Positions 42,576 to 51,722 of a stretch of DNA of 64,000 nt are shown in pieces. The translations under genes were made by a program, and so were the position numbers. The stretch comes from Ruminococcus sp. (GTDB taxonomy: Bacteria; Bacillota; Clostridia; Oscillospirales; Ruminococcaceae). The notes beneath the pieces were generated by a model that was given only the letters and a program-made list of their open reading frames with translations, was not told where the DNA came from and ran no database searches. The stretch covers positions 59,768-123,767 of the forward strand of contig JAEEVL010000006.1 in NCBI GenBank assembly GCA_016290875.1, written 5' to 3'. The first letter of the stretch is position 1, and each line of letters opens with the position of its first letter.

Positions 42576-45116
42576 ATGAAACTAATCAAACGCATCACAT
42601 CAACTATGCTGTCAATGTCGATCATTGCCGGTGCAGCTGCCGCAGACATTCCGGTGAAGATGACATCTTCCGCAACAGAGGACCCGACAAAAACAATATT
42701 ATTGCACGATACTGTTACTTCAAATATGGGAGAACGTATCAATGAAGAAATGAAAAAGTTCGGGCTTGATCCTGAAGAGGATAAGGAGAAAGTAATCTAC
42801 TGGAATCACAAGGAGGACAACAGCGCCGACGGTGAATATAACTGGACAACAACGGCTTGTGATCATGTCGTGGATTATGCTAAAGAAGATATACGTTGCA
42901 ATCATACAAAAGTCGGAGCTGAAAATTCCTGTCAGTGCTATGGATTTGCATATTTACTTGCAAGGGATATATGGGAGACCACAGAATTCTATAAACACAG
43001 GGTTGATGATAATTATGAACCAAAGGTAGGAGATAATGTTCGTCTTAGCTTTAAGGTTGAGCCCAAGAATGACGGAGATAATACGAAGTATGATGATCAG
43101 GGGCACAGCATATTCATCACTGATATTTCGGAAGATGGTGATATTACATTTGCAGAATGCAACGGCGATCTTCAGGACTGCAAGATCGTGTGGAATCGTA
43201 CTCAGTATTATGACAAGATAATGGGCGAAAAGATAACGGTAAAAGACAAAAATGGAATTGATGTAGAAAAAAAACATGTGTATGGTTATGATTATGGTGA
43301 TAAGAAATTATTACCTAAAGTTACAAAGGCTTACCTCAGACAGTATGCAGAAGAATACTACCGTCCTATAATTGCAGGTGACTTAAACCTGAACGGAATG
43401 TTAGATTCTGATGACGCTGAGAAATTTGAAAACACAATTATGGCTAATGGACAGATACCAGTTCGTATGTCTGATGGAAGTACATACAATAAACTTTCTT
43501 ATTATGATGTTAACGGCGACGGCTACGTAAACACAGACGACTATAACGAGATCCGTTTTGGCAGATCCAATCTAAGAGTAGTTAAGTCTGGTGAAAAAAC
43601 TAAGAGTAGATGGAGGTCTAAATCACATGACGATGGATTTCTTGCCGCTGATAGATGCTATTACGTAAAGAATGATATCGACGGAGTTTCGTGGATCGGT
43701 AATGTTGACACTGAGATACACGAAATGAAGGTTTCATCCAGAGTATACTGTAAAGATGATAATTGTTGGTACAATGTAACTGAGATCGGTTCCGATGGAT
43801 ACAATAATAGATATCATTATAAAACTTGTACAGAAGGTTACGATATAAATACAATTTATATTCCTGATTCCGTCAAGAGGATCCATTCATTTGCTTTTGA
43901 CACTTGGAGTTTAACATCCCTGAGGTTCTCAGGCTCAGATCCTCAGCTTGAAACTATCAGCGATTATGCTTTTAATGGCTGTACGGTTCTTGAAACACTT
44001 GATCTGAGCCAAGCAAAGAATCTGAAAAGTATTGGAAACAATGCATTTTTTGGTTGTACTCAACTGAATAAAATTATTCTTCCTTATACCGGTAAAAAAC
44101 TGGAACTCGGTTCACACGGCGGAAGCATTTTTGGCAATGTGGATCCATCTGACATAACAATAGAGTTCAAGAATCAAAATTCAGTGTTCCCTATGGGCGA
44201 TCTGAATATGAATAAGGTTATAGATGAAGCAGATATAGAACTGCTGAAAAACTATCTTACTGCTTCTATAAGCTTAAATGATAATCAGCAACTCTTTGCT
44301 GATTTTGATATCAACGGTATAATTGATGATAATGATTTTGAGCTCCTTACGAAAAAATATGATGATATTATTAGATTTGATCTCAATGGTGATAAACTGA
44401 ATAATAATAATGATTTTGCTTTGCTTCAGTGTGTTCTCACAAAAAAGAAAAAGCTTTCAATGGAAAACTCTTGCAAAGCAGATTTTAATAATGATGGTGT
44501 TGTAGATGCAAAAGATGCTGAGGAAATGATAAAGTATCTCGCAAAGCGTTATGGTAATTACACCTATTACAGAATGGGTGACCTCAATCTTGACGGTACA
44601 GTTGATAAAAACGATCTGATCGCCCTTCAGAAATATGGAAACGATCATATTTCTTTTAAAGCTGATTACAAGCTTGCAGATCTCAATTTTGACGGTATTG
44701 TAGATGAATCAGATTATAAAATACTTAAGTCACTTACCAAATATCAGATTGGCGATGTTGATTTCAGCGGAACTGTCGATGTTGCTGACAGAGACCTTAT
44801 CATGAAGCATATTGTATATAGTGAACTTCTTCCTGACGATGCGCTGTGGTACGCTGATATCAACGGAGACGGCTCTATTGACGTAAATGATGTTAAGAAG
44901 CTTTGTGCATATCATAACGTTCCGGATTATCAGCTTGGCGATGTTGATTTCAGCGGAACTGTCGATATTACAGACAAAGATCTTATTATGAATCACATAG
45001 TAAAGAACATACTCCTTCCGCATGCAGCACTTGGCTATGCTGACGTAAACAGAGACGGCGACGTTGATGTACTCGATGTAGTTACACTTTGCAGAGACTA
45101 TAATATTACAGACTAA
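42576..45116 (+). CDS. secreted CHAP-like - LRR - multi-dockerin protein
   Basis: 846 residues. Signal peptide 1-23; an amidase/CHAP-like domain at about 75-265 with candidate nucleophile Cys121 (CQCYGFAYLLA), His177 (QGHSIFI) and a third residue near Glu194; a first dockerin pair at about 271-330; a short LRR segment (430-530); then five more dockerin modules to the end, making twelve calcium loops of the DxNxDGxxxxxD type (for example GDLNLDGTVDKND, GDVDFSGTVDVAD). Ordinary cellulosomal proteins have one dockerin of two loops. AACAGGAGAAAAAC precedes the ATG. It could bridge several cohesins; the cell-wall-directed activity is inferred from the domain. Confidence 0.82.
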   Translation: MKLIKRITSTMLSMSIIAGAAAADIPVKMTSSATEDPTKTILLHDTVTSNMGERINEEMKKFGLDPEEDKEKVIYWNHKEDNSADGEYNWTTTACDHVVDYAKEDIRCNHTKVGAENSCQCYGFAYLLARDIWETTEFYKHRVDDNYEPKVGDNVRLSFKVEPKNDGDNTKYDDQGHSIFITDISEDGDITFAECNGDLQDCKIVWNRTQYYDKIMGEKITVKDKNGIDVEKKHVYGYDYGDKKLLPKVTKAYLRQYAEEYYRPIIAGDLNLNGMLDSDDAEKFENTIMANGQIPVRMSDGSTYNKLSYYDVNGDGYVNTDDYNEIRFGRSNLRVVKSGEKTKSRWRSKSHDDGFLAADRCYYVKNDIDGVSWIGNVDTEIHEMKVSSRVYCKDDNCWYNVTEIGSDGYNNRYHYKTCTEGYDINTIYIPDSVKRIHSFAFDTWSLTSLRFSGSDPQLETISDYAFNGCTVLETLDLSQAKNLKSIGNNAFFGCTQLNKIILPYTGKKLELGSHGGSIFGNVDPSDITIEFKNQNSVFPMGDLNMNKVIDEADIELLKNYLTASISLNDNQQLFADFDINGIIDDNDFELLTKKYDDIIRFDLNGDKLNNNNDFALLQCVLTKKKKLSMENSCKADFNNDGVVDAKDAEEMIKYLAKRYGNYTYYRMGDLNLDGTVDKNDLIALQKYGNDHISFKADYKLADLNFDGIVDESDYKILKSLTKYQIGDVDFSGTVDVADRDLIMKHIVYSELLPDDALWYADINGDGSIDVNDVKKLCAYHNVPDYQLGDVDFSGTVDITDKDLIMNHIVKNILLPHAALGYADVNRDGDVDVLDVVTLCRDYNITD

Positions 45117-45140
45117 ATAACCATTATAAAAAACAGCAAT

Positions 45141-45175
45141 GCACCTCCTTTAATTAAGGAGGTGCTTATTATTAC
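45141..45175 (+). terminator. rho-independent terminator
   Basis: GCACCTCCTT-TAATT-AAGGAGGTGC followed by a T-rich stretch. The same stem follows the other two multi-dockerin genes. Confidence 0.85.
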
Positions 45176-45189
45176 CGCAAAACAGATAT

Positions 45190-45211
45190 CCCCGGGCTGT
45201 TGAGCCCGGGG
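45190..45211. other. GC-rich hairpin
   Basis: CCCCGGGCT-GTTG-AGCCCGGGG, perfect 9-bp stem without a U-tract on either side, between convergent genes. Role unknown. Confidence 0.6.
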
Positions 45212-45269
45212 AGCACTTTGGAATACAATACTTGTCATAACAGTATCTGGGATCTGTGGACGTATTTCA

Positions 45270-46475
45270 TCAATCAGAACTAGTAAGAATAAGTCCTGAA
45301 AGCGGAGATATTGTAACTTTGCCCATTCGTCCTTGACATCTTAAATTCTTACAATTAGCAAAAGCGTAATCGCAGACGGTAATATCTCCTCCGTAAAACT
45401 GAACGCAATTAATACCAGAATACTCGAATGACGACACGCCGATAGTCAGAGGACCGGCACCTGTTCTGTTTTCAAAAACCATCTTCATGTCGAGATTTGA
45501 ATCGCCGAAGAATGCGTAATTTCCAATGGATTCGATCGATTCAGGCATATTTGTGGATTTTAACGCAGAGCAGTCTCTGAATGCGCTTGCACCGATGCTC
45601 TTTGTATTTGTAAGAGTGAGCTTTTCAAGGCCGGTGCAATATAAGAATGCATTATCGCCGATCGTTGGTGAGTTGACCTTTGCTTCTCTTATTTTGGGGC
45701 AGTTTGCAAAGCATTCTGAACCAACGGATGAAGCCGTAAAGTTTACATAGTCAAGGTCCTTGCAGCCGTTAAAAGCTCCATTACCGAGAGTTTTACAGGT
45801 TGCAACGTCAGACCAGTCTCCGAACGAGACCATACCGCTTCTTGCAAATGCTCTTGTACCGATATTTCCAAATTTCGGATCAATAGTATAGCTTGAGGAA
45901 TCATACTGCTGGATATGAGTGAACTGATCACATTCGTAAAATGCGTAGTCACCTATCGTAAGCTCCTTGTCGCCGATAAGAATGTTGGCAAGGTTTGTAC
46001 ATCCGTAAAAAGCTCTGTTGCCAATTTTCGAGATCGAGCTGCCACCTTTGATTATCAGCGGACCGTAAGATGATCCGCCGGGATGATATGTGGTTCCGTA
46101 CACAGTATTCTGACCGTAACAGCGAACCAGAAAGATATTTGTCTGTCCCTTGAACGCATCAGGACCTATTGCGACAACGTCCGTGTCTTTAATCTGTTTA
46201 GGTATTCTTATGGTCGTCTTGGGGTTTTCGGTTTGACAACCGGTGATAACTATGCCATCGGACTCTTTCGTGTAGAAAAGCATAACATTCTCGTAGCGAT
46301 CGTAATAAACATTTCCAGCGTATTTTCCTGAGAATTGTGTGGTGCTTCCTTCAGCTGCAGAAGCAGTGATCTTATTAACATTTATGTTCGGGAAAGCAGT
46401 TGTCATGCTGAGCGGTGCGCATAGCGTTAATGCAGTAAGTGCAGCGGCAATTCCGCGTTTGATCTTGTTATTCAT
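45270..46475 (-). CDS. secreted BspA-like LRR protein (copy 2)
   Basis: 401 residues, near-identical in layout to the copy at 41046-42233: signal peptide ending TASAA, BspA-like LRRs to the end, no dockerin; only the last dozen residues differ strongly. The frame opens 18 codons earlier, but AAGGAGAAAAAGG before the ATG at 46473-46475 marks the start. Promoter, palindrome and phased boxes upstream are copied with the gene, so the two should be co-regulated. Confidence 0.85.
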   Translation of the reverse strand: MNNKIKRGIAAALTALTLCAPLSMTTAFPNINVNKITASAAEGSTTQFSGKYAGNVYYDRYENVMLFYTKESDGIVITGCQTENPKTTIRIPKQIKDTDVVAIGPDAFKGQTNIFLVRCYGQNTVYGTTYHPGGSSYGPLIIKGGSSISKIGNRAFYGCTNLANILIGDKELTIGDYAFYECDQFTHIQQYDSSSYTIDPKFGNIGTRAFARSGMVSFGDWSDVATCKTLGNGAFNGCKDLDYVNFTASSVGSECFANCPKIREAKVNSPTIGDNAFLYCTGLEKLTLTNTKSIGASAFRDCSALKSTNMPESIESIGNYAFFGDSNLDMKMVFENRTGAGPLTIGVSSFEYSGINCVQFYGGDITVCDYAFANCKNLRCQGRMGKVTISPLSGLILTSSD

Positions 46476-46554
46476 AATCCTTTTTCTCCTTATAATTATT
46501 TGCAAAAACGTATTTTGTAGTGTGCACATCTACATATCAATTGATTACACGCAT

Positions 46555-46584
46555 ATTATACATTAATTTTACTTTTGAAGTCAA
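46555..46584 (-). promoter_or_regulatory. promoter of LRR copy 2
   Basis: TTGACT (46584-46579), 18-nt spacer, TATAAT (46560-46555) on the minus strand. Confidence 0.7.
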
Positions 46585-46596
46585 TACAAAAACAGT

Positions 46597-46665
46597 AAGT
46601 TGCTTTATTTGTATTGCAAGTTGCATTATTGCAGGATAAGTTGCTTTTTTTCAAGGCTAAGTTGC
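46597..46665 (-). promoter_or_regulatory. four phased AAGTTGC boxes, copy 2
   Basis: Boxes at 46597, 46618, 46638 and 46659 keep exactly the 21, 20, 21 bp spacing of the first array. Homology to the first copy stops a few bases after the fourth box. Confidence 0.7.
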
Positions 46666-46682
46666 ACAGAGGAGCTGTTTTA

Positions 46683-46790
46683 AGGACTCGCTTTCTCAGC
46701 TTCCTGAGAAGAATTCTTTTGTGATGACAGACTGTCTGTTCTATACCGGGCGCGAAAGAATGGGCAGTGAGTATACAGACCGGGATGAGG
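46683..46790 (+). pseudogene. decayed copy of the aat 3' end
   Basis: CTCAGCTTCCTGAGAAGAAT and the following 80 bases match aat from about 37277 to 37372 with substitutions and small gaps. Reading frame is lost. Copy B of the dispersed repeat follows it, as copy A follows the intact aat. Confidence 0.75.
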
Positions 46791-46807
46791 TGCTGGTTTT
46801 TATTTCT

Positions 46808-46926
46808 GATACACGCCCATGCACCTGAATACACGCCTCTACACACCCCGATAACACACCTTGAATGACGGTATACAGGCAAATACACACCTACACACCC
46901 TAAAAGCAAGTCTGTTCTTATATATG
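46808..46926 (+). repeat. dispersed ACACRCC-rich repeat, copy B
   Basis: Aligns with copy A along its length, with the shared core TTGAATGACGGTATA and tail TGTTCTTATATATG. Confidence 0.8.
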
Positions 46927-47073
46927 TTTAAGTTTACGTGAACAATGGGCTTCGTCACTGCTTTGTCAGGTTTAAAACAAATGACCGCCCATTGTGTGTG
47001 AGCGGTCATCATTATATTATAGTGTGCAATTCTTACAAGGTCCGTACCCTGAACTGTATCAGTTGGCGGAGCT

Positions 47074-49080
47074 TTATTTGATCTTGGGGGTGAACTGGTC
47101 TCTCGTGCCGACAAGGAACTCTGAAAGCTGTGCAGCATCTTCATCGGTTATCTTTCCGTCAAAATTGACATCAGCTTTTGCTTTCTGAATACCGTTAGGT
47201 TTAATTCTGCCAAGAAGAATATTCTGGAGATATGTGAGATCCAATATATCAATGTCTCCATCCAGATCGACATCACCTAAGTCTTTATCGCGATCTATAT
47301 TAACTCTGTTGAAAGCAACCATTATACATGCTTTTGCATTCTCTCTTTTTTTTCTATCGGTATAAACATCGTCTGCAGCCTTGAGAAGAGCTGTTTTACA
47401 GTCAATAAACTTTGCTTTATCTGCTCCTATCGGAAGATAATCAAGCGAAGCAAACCAGAGCTTCATACCATCATTGTCTTCAATACCGTAACGATGCATA
47501 AGATATGCAACATGTGAAATTATCCGAGAACCAGCATGACCATTAAGGTGTCTATATGTCTCCTCATCATATGGCACATAGTTTTCTTTTTTTAAGTCTC
47601 TGACGCACTTGTCTTTGTCTTCGGAGGTGTATTTGTTTTTATTAGATCTGAAATGATCTGTACCATGCTGCCACTCTCGTGTATCATCACAGTATTCACC
47701 AAAAATATCAGAGTATGCTTCATTTAGTGCAAAAGTTTCACCAGTGCTGCCGCTCCATTTAAGCTTTCTATTTGTTACGCCATGAGCATATTCATGACAA
47801 ACTACGTCTATATCACTTCCATAAGACTGAATATCATCATCATCGCCTTCGCCAAAGCAAAGAGTTATTGTATCTCTATCTGAAGATGAAAAAGCATTAT
47901 CGAATTTACCGCCTTCTGCGCTTTTTAGATCAGGAATAATGAATATATCCCCATTTGGCGTATAGCCCAAATTATTTGCGAAGAAATCATATGATCTTTC
48001 GGCATTATTCAGTATTCCTGCTGAAATCTGGAGAAAATCTGAATTATAAGTTAATTGTTCGTCTATTATCTCTTCGGTTAAAAACTTTTCGTCAGATGAA
48101 CTTACAATATATCGCTGATAAGGCATATATGTGCTGTTGACACTGTTGACAGTAAAACTGTGATTTGATGATATATATATTTTTCTCTTAGTATCATGAA
48201 GCAGGTATTTGCCGTCCTCCTTTTTAATGTCGATTGTAAATGGTATAGGTTTAAGTTCATTTTCATTATCAAGGTAAGCACGTATTGGATTCTTTTTATT
48301 TAAAAGTAAATTGTTTTGTTTGATCAAAACGGTAGGAGTCTCATATCCTTGCTGTATGTCTTGATCGATCACAACACCTCTGAGGATCTCAGATGTTGCA
48401 GCATCAACGTAAATTGTACCTGAACTTTCAGTATCAATTGCCCAGGCAAGATTGAATGACTCATTGTCTTCTGAGAAGATGACAAGCTTGTGATATTTGC
48501 AAACTGTATCACCATACTTAGCAGCTACGGCATCAATAGCCTGCTGAGCTGTAACAGAAGGTACTGTGTTGACAGATATGTCAGATACCACAGAGCTGTT
48601 GAGAAAATCAGCCTGACCCGTCTTTTTGTCAACTACTACTGTTACGCAGGAATTGATCATTTCGATTCCCTGATAGTACTGGCTGAATGTGTAAAGTCTG
48701 TTGTATTCGCTCTCAGATACATTGTCAAGGCGGAGCTCGCGATTTACGTTGTCGATACCGAGAAGCTCTGAAGCTTTAGCGATGATATCCTTAGCGTCGT
48801 TACTATTGTCAACAGTATCATCCGAAAGAGTACCGTTGACCTGAATAACGTTATTATTATCATCGATCTTTACAGCAAGTTCATCATCGTTAAGATCAAT
48901 GAGGTCAGAGAGAACTGTTTCTGCTTCTTTGCTGTTAAGTTCAAGACCAATCTGCTTTGCGTAGTTTTCTGCTTCGCTCTGATAATCAACTGCTGTTACA
49001 GGCATTGCAATAAAGCTCTGCTGAGCTGCGATAAGAAGTGAAGAAGTGATTGAAAGAATTTTTTTTGCGTAATGTTTCAT
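47074..49080 (-). CDS. secreted M4 (thermolysin-like) metallopeptidase with dockerin
   Basis: 668 residues. Signal peptide 1-31, FTP/PepSY-type propeptide (about 35-260) that inhibits and folds the enzyme, then the M4 catalytic domain: zinc site HEYAH (429-433) with Glu454 in NEAYSD, and catalytic His515 in NGHAGS. C-terminal type I dockerin near 600-660 (GDVDLDGDIDILD, ADVNFDGKITDED). It digests proteins outside the cell, attached through a cohesin. Two ATGs are 6 nt apart; GGAGGAATGAAC puts the second at ideal distance, so I use 49080. Own promoter upstream. Confidence 0.92.
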   Translation of the reverse strand: MKHYAKKILSITSSLLIAAQQSFIAMPVTAVDYQSEAENYAKQIGLELNSKEAETVLSDLIDLNDDELAVKIDDNNNVIQVNGTLSDDTVDNSNDAKDIIAKASELLGIDNVNRELRLDNVSESEYNRLYTFSQYYQGIEMINSCVTVVVDKKTGQADFLNSSVVSDISVNTVPSVTAQQAIDAVAAKYGDTVCKYHKLVIFSEDNESFNLAWAIDTESSGTIYVDAATSEILRGVVIDQDIQQGYETPTVLIKQNNLLLNKKNPIRAYLDNENELKPIPFTIDIKKEDGKYLLHDTKRKIYISSNHSFTVNSVNSTYMPYQRYIVSSSDEKFLTEEIIDEQLTYNSDFLQISAGILNNAERSYDFFANNLGYTPNGDIFIIPDLKSAEGGKFDNAFSSSDRDTITLCFGEGDDDDIQSYGSDIDVVCHEYAHGVTNRKLKWSGSTGETFALNEAYSDIFGEYCDDTREWQHGTDHFRSNKNKYTSEDKDKCVRDLKKENYVPYDEETYRHLNGHAGSRIISHVAYLMHRYGIEDNDGMKLWFASLDYLPIGADKAKFIDCKTALLKAADDVYTDRKKRENAKACIMVAFNRVNIDRDKDLGDVDLDGDIDILDLTYLQNILLGRIKPNGIQKAKADVNFDGKITDEDAAQLSEFLVGTRDQFTPKIK

Positions 49081-49160
49081 GTTCATTCCTCCTGATTGTT
49101 TTCGTAGTATTTTTTATAATTGTTTAAGGCTAATAATAGCTGATTAAGCAACTAATAAGT

Positions 49161-49189
49161 ATTATAGTATCTGAGTTTGTATTTGTCAA
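49161..49189 (-). promoter_or_regulatory. promoter of the M4 peptidase gene
   Basis: TTGACA (49189-49184), 17-nt spacer, TATAAT (49166-49161) on the minus strand. Confidence 0.85.
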
Positions 49190-49470
49190 TTAAAAGAAAG
49201 CCTAAATTTGTTTTTTGGTATTATTACTATCACTTTTCAAATTTGTGTTTGAAAAAATATATATAATTAAATTAATCTTTCTATTCTGACACATTGTGCA
49301 ACGAACTATTATATATTGATCCGCATATCCCAATCTCATATGTTGATAACTTGTCATTTTCTTTGACAGGCTTGCCGTACCCGGACTTTTTAACGGTTTT
49401 GACTGAGTCTGCCCAGCATATATATTCAGGTTATGTGGTCTGCGGGGGCACGGAATTCGCCACTGCAAAA
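49190..49470. other. gene-free stretch
   Basis: AT-rich, then a mixed segment. No gene, RNA or promoter is supported; it leads into copy C of the dispersed repeat. Confidence 0.5.
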
Positions 49471-49595
49471 CATATATATAAGAACTGACTTGCTTTTAGG
49501 GTGTGTAGGTGCGTATTTGGCTATTTACCGTCATTCAGGGTGTGTTGTAGGGGCGTGTAAGGGTGTGCGAACGGACATAAGGGCGTGTATTGGCG
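49471..49595 (-). repeat. dispersed ACACRCC-rich repeat, copy C
   Basis: Reverse complement of copies A and B, with core TGAATGACGGTAAATAGCC and tail CAGTTCTTATATATAT. Slightly longer at the heptamer end than the other copies. Confidence 0.8.
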
Positions 49596-49631
49596 TAATT
49601 TTTCACAGCATTGTACATATAAAGGTTGTAC

Positions 49632-49722
49632 CTTTATCCTGCTGCATATCCTACTGTAATCTCAGTAGGTGCTCTCGACGAGAACGGAAAAATACAGGAT
49701 TATTCAAACTTCGGCTATTATA
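49632..49722 (+). pseudogene. 91-bp fragment of the subtilase gene
   Basis: Matches 12873-12963 of the first subtilase gene with only three substitutions, covering the strand after the oxyanion Asn. No other part of the gene is present. The high identity means a recent copying event. Confidence 0.9.
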
Positions 49723-49742
49723 ATAATCAACTCTTGATCGAC

Positions 49743-49771
49743 TTGACTTATACCCTGTTTTTTGCTATACT
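49743..49771 (+). promoter_or_regulatory. promoter of the AAA-ATPase/nuclease gene
   Basis: TTGACT (49743-49748), 17-nt spacer, TATACT (49766-49771). Confidence 0.7.
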
Positions 49772-49822
49772 TAGTATGATAAATAAACTTGACTTATTAT
49801 GAGGCGAAGGGAGTGTGTAGAT

Positions 49823-51427
49823 ATGGGAATGTATGTTAATCCGGGCAATGCTGGGTTCAAAAGAATTTCAGGACCGAATTATATAGATAAAACTATGCTG
49901 ATTGAACTTATGAATAAGAGAATCGAAACCGAACAGAACCTTGTATGTGTCAGCAGACCTCGACGTTTTGGAAAGTCATATGCAGTTCAAATGTTGACCG
50001 CTTATTATGACTGTTCATGTGATTCACATGTTTTATTTGATAAAAGAAGAATAGCTGAAACAGATTCTTATGAAGAAAAAATAAATCAATACAATGTTAT
50101 AAATTTGGATATTACGGGATTTATATCTTTGGCAGAGCGTGACGGAATATCATTAAGAGAAATCCCTGGTATGATAGCTGATGCAATTAAAGAGGAAGTT
50201 TTAGCTCTTGATTCAGAGCTCCCAACAGATAAAGATCTTGAAAAGATACTGACAGCATATGTGTCAAAAGATGGCAACAAGCCATTTATTTTTATTATCG
50301 ACGAATGGGATGCTATGATTCGTGAAGCTAAAGATGATCCGGAGGCTCAAAAACGATATTTAAAGCTTCTTAGGGGATGGTTCAAAAACAATAGCTTTAC
50401 GCCTAAGGTTGTGGCAGCTGCTTACATGACAGGTATTCTTCCTATAAAAAAAGACGGATCACAGTCAGCAATATCCGATTTCGATGAGTTTTCTATGATC
50501 AAGCCTTTAGAATTCGGAGAATATGTTGGTTTTACCAAAACTGAAGTGAAAGAGATATGTGAGAAGAATAATGCCGATTTCGATATGATGAAGAAATGGT
50601 ATGATGGATACTCTTTTAAAAATGTTGGTTCAGTATACAATCCAAATTCTGTTATGAAAGCAATCAGGAACGAAGATTTTGACTCTTACTGGACTGAAAC
50701 CTCTGCTGCCGAAGGACTGCTGGAATATATAAGCAAGGACTATAACGGGATGACAAAAACTATCGCAGAACTGATAGGCGGCATTGACGTAAAGGTCAGC
50801 ACAACAGGTTTTGCCAATGATCTTACCACTTTTCGCGGCAAGGATGATGTTCTAACTCTTATGATCCACCTAGGCTATCTTGCATATGATTCTGTTAATG
50901 GAACTGTAAGGATACCAAATGAGGAAATCAAGAAAGAATTCTCTAAGGCAGTAAAGCAAGTCAATCACAAAGCAACATTGGAGCGCCTTAAAGAGAGTGA
51001 GCAGTTATTCCTTGACACAATAAATTGTAACGAAGAAGCTGTTGCTGCTCAAATCGAAAAAATTCATCGTGAAGAGACTGCTCCACTTCATTATAACAAA
51101 GAAGATAGTCTTCGTAGTGTAATCAAACTGGCATTTTACTCATACCGTGATCATTATGTTCAGTTTGAAGAGCTTGCATCAGGAGAAGGATATGTTGATA
51201 TTGCCTACATTCCACATCACGATTCTGACTGGCCTGCACTGGTAATTGAGTTGAAGTGGAATCATGATGTTGAAGGAGCTATCGATCAGATACTCAAAAA
51301 GAAGTATACTGATACTATCAAGAATTTTGGAACCCGTATTATTCTTGTTGGTATTAGTTACGAAAAAGATGCTTCAGACAGTTCTAAAAAGCACACTTGC
51401 AGAATATTAGAGTATACTCCTGAGTAA
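49823..51427 (+). CDS. AAA-ATPase-like protein with PD-(D/E)XK nuclease domain
   Basis: 534 residues of the AAA-ATPase_like / PDDEXK_9 family (PF09820 plus PF08011), abundant in gut anaerobes and of unknown role. Nucleotide-binding P-loop variant SRPRRFGKS near 44-52, Walker B FIFIIDEWD near 154, and a C-terminal nuclease core GYVDIAYIP then ALVIELKWN near 455-483, whose Asp and E-x-K match PD-(D/E)XK. The earlier TTG/ATG region lacks spacing; GGGAG 9 nt before the ATG at 49823 fits. Possibly a mobile or defence-type gene; its neighbours give no support for either. Confidence 0.85.
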   Translation: MGMYVNPGNAGFKRISGPNYIDKTMLIELMNKRIETEQNLVCVSRPRRFGKSYAVQMLTAYYDCSCDSHVLFDKRRIAETDSYEEKINQYNVINLDITGFISLAERDGISLREIPGMIADAIKEEVLALDSELPTDKDLEKILTAYVSKDGNKPFIFIIDEWDAMIREAKDDPEAQKRYLKLLRGWFKNNSFTPKVVAAAYMTGILPIKKDGSQSAISDFDEFSMIKPLEFGEYVGFTKTEVKEICEKNNADFDMMKKWYDGYSFKNVGSVYNPNSVMKAIRNEDFDSYWTETSAAEGLLEYISKDYNGMTKTIAELIGGIDVKVSTTGFANDLTTFRGKDDVLTLMIHLGYLAYDSVNGTVRIPNEEIKKEFSKAVKQVNHKATLERLKESEQLFLDTINCNEEAVAAQIEKIHREETAPLHYNKEDSLRSVIKLAFYSYRDHYVQFEELASGEGYVDIAYIPHHDSDWPALVIELKWNHDVEGAIDQILKKKYTDTIKNFGTRIILVGISYEKDASDSSKKHTCRILEYTPE

Positions 51428-51542
51428 TGATAGGGAAGCAAAGTGCTCCTCTTTTATGAAAGCTGTTGGTATGTATGGTTCGATATTCAATGGTATTAGA
51501 GTAATTGTGAATTGAATCATTAAAAATGAATAGTAACAAAAA

Positions 51543-51574
51543 GACCTTCTAAGAAATAATAGAAGGTCATTTTT
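51543..51574 (+). terminator. rho-independent terminator
   Basis: GACCTTCT / AGAAGGTC stem with 10-nt loop, followed by ATTTTTAT. Confidence 0.8.
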
Positions 51575-51636
51575 ATATCTAGCTTTATAGTTGTAATATC
51601 GTCTGAAATGATACTATCAAATAATATTTATCAGGC

Positions 51637-51665
51637 TTGACATAGCGTGATAGCAGTGCTATAAT
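51637..51665 (+). promoter_or_regulatory. promoter of the LRR-transglutaminase multi-dockerin gene
   Basis: TTGACA (51637-51642), 17-nt spacer, TATAAT (51660-51665). The region up to the start codon is repeated almost exactly before the paralogue at 58749. Confidence 0.85.
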
Positions 51666-51722
51666 TGAAATGCTGTTTTTCTATTATTTATACTATATGT
51701 TATACTATTGAGGAGGATTATA

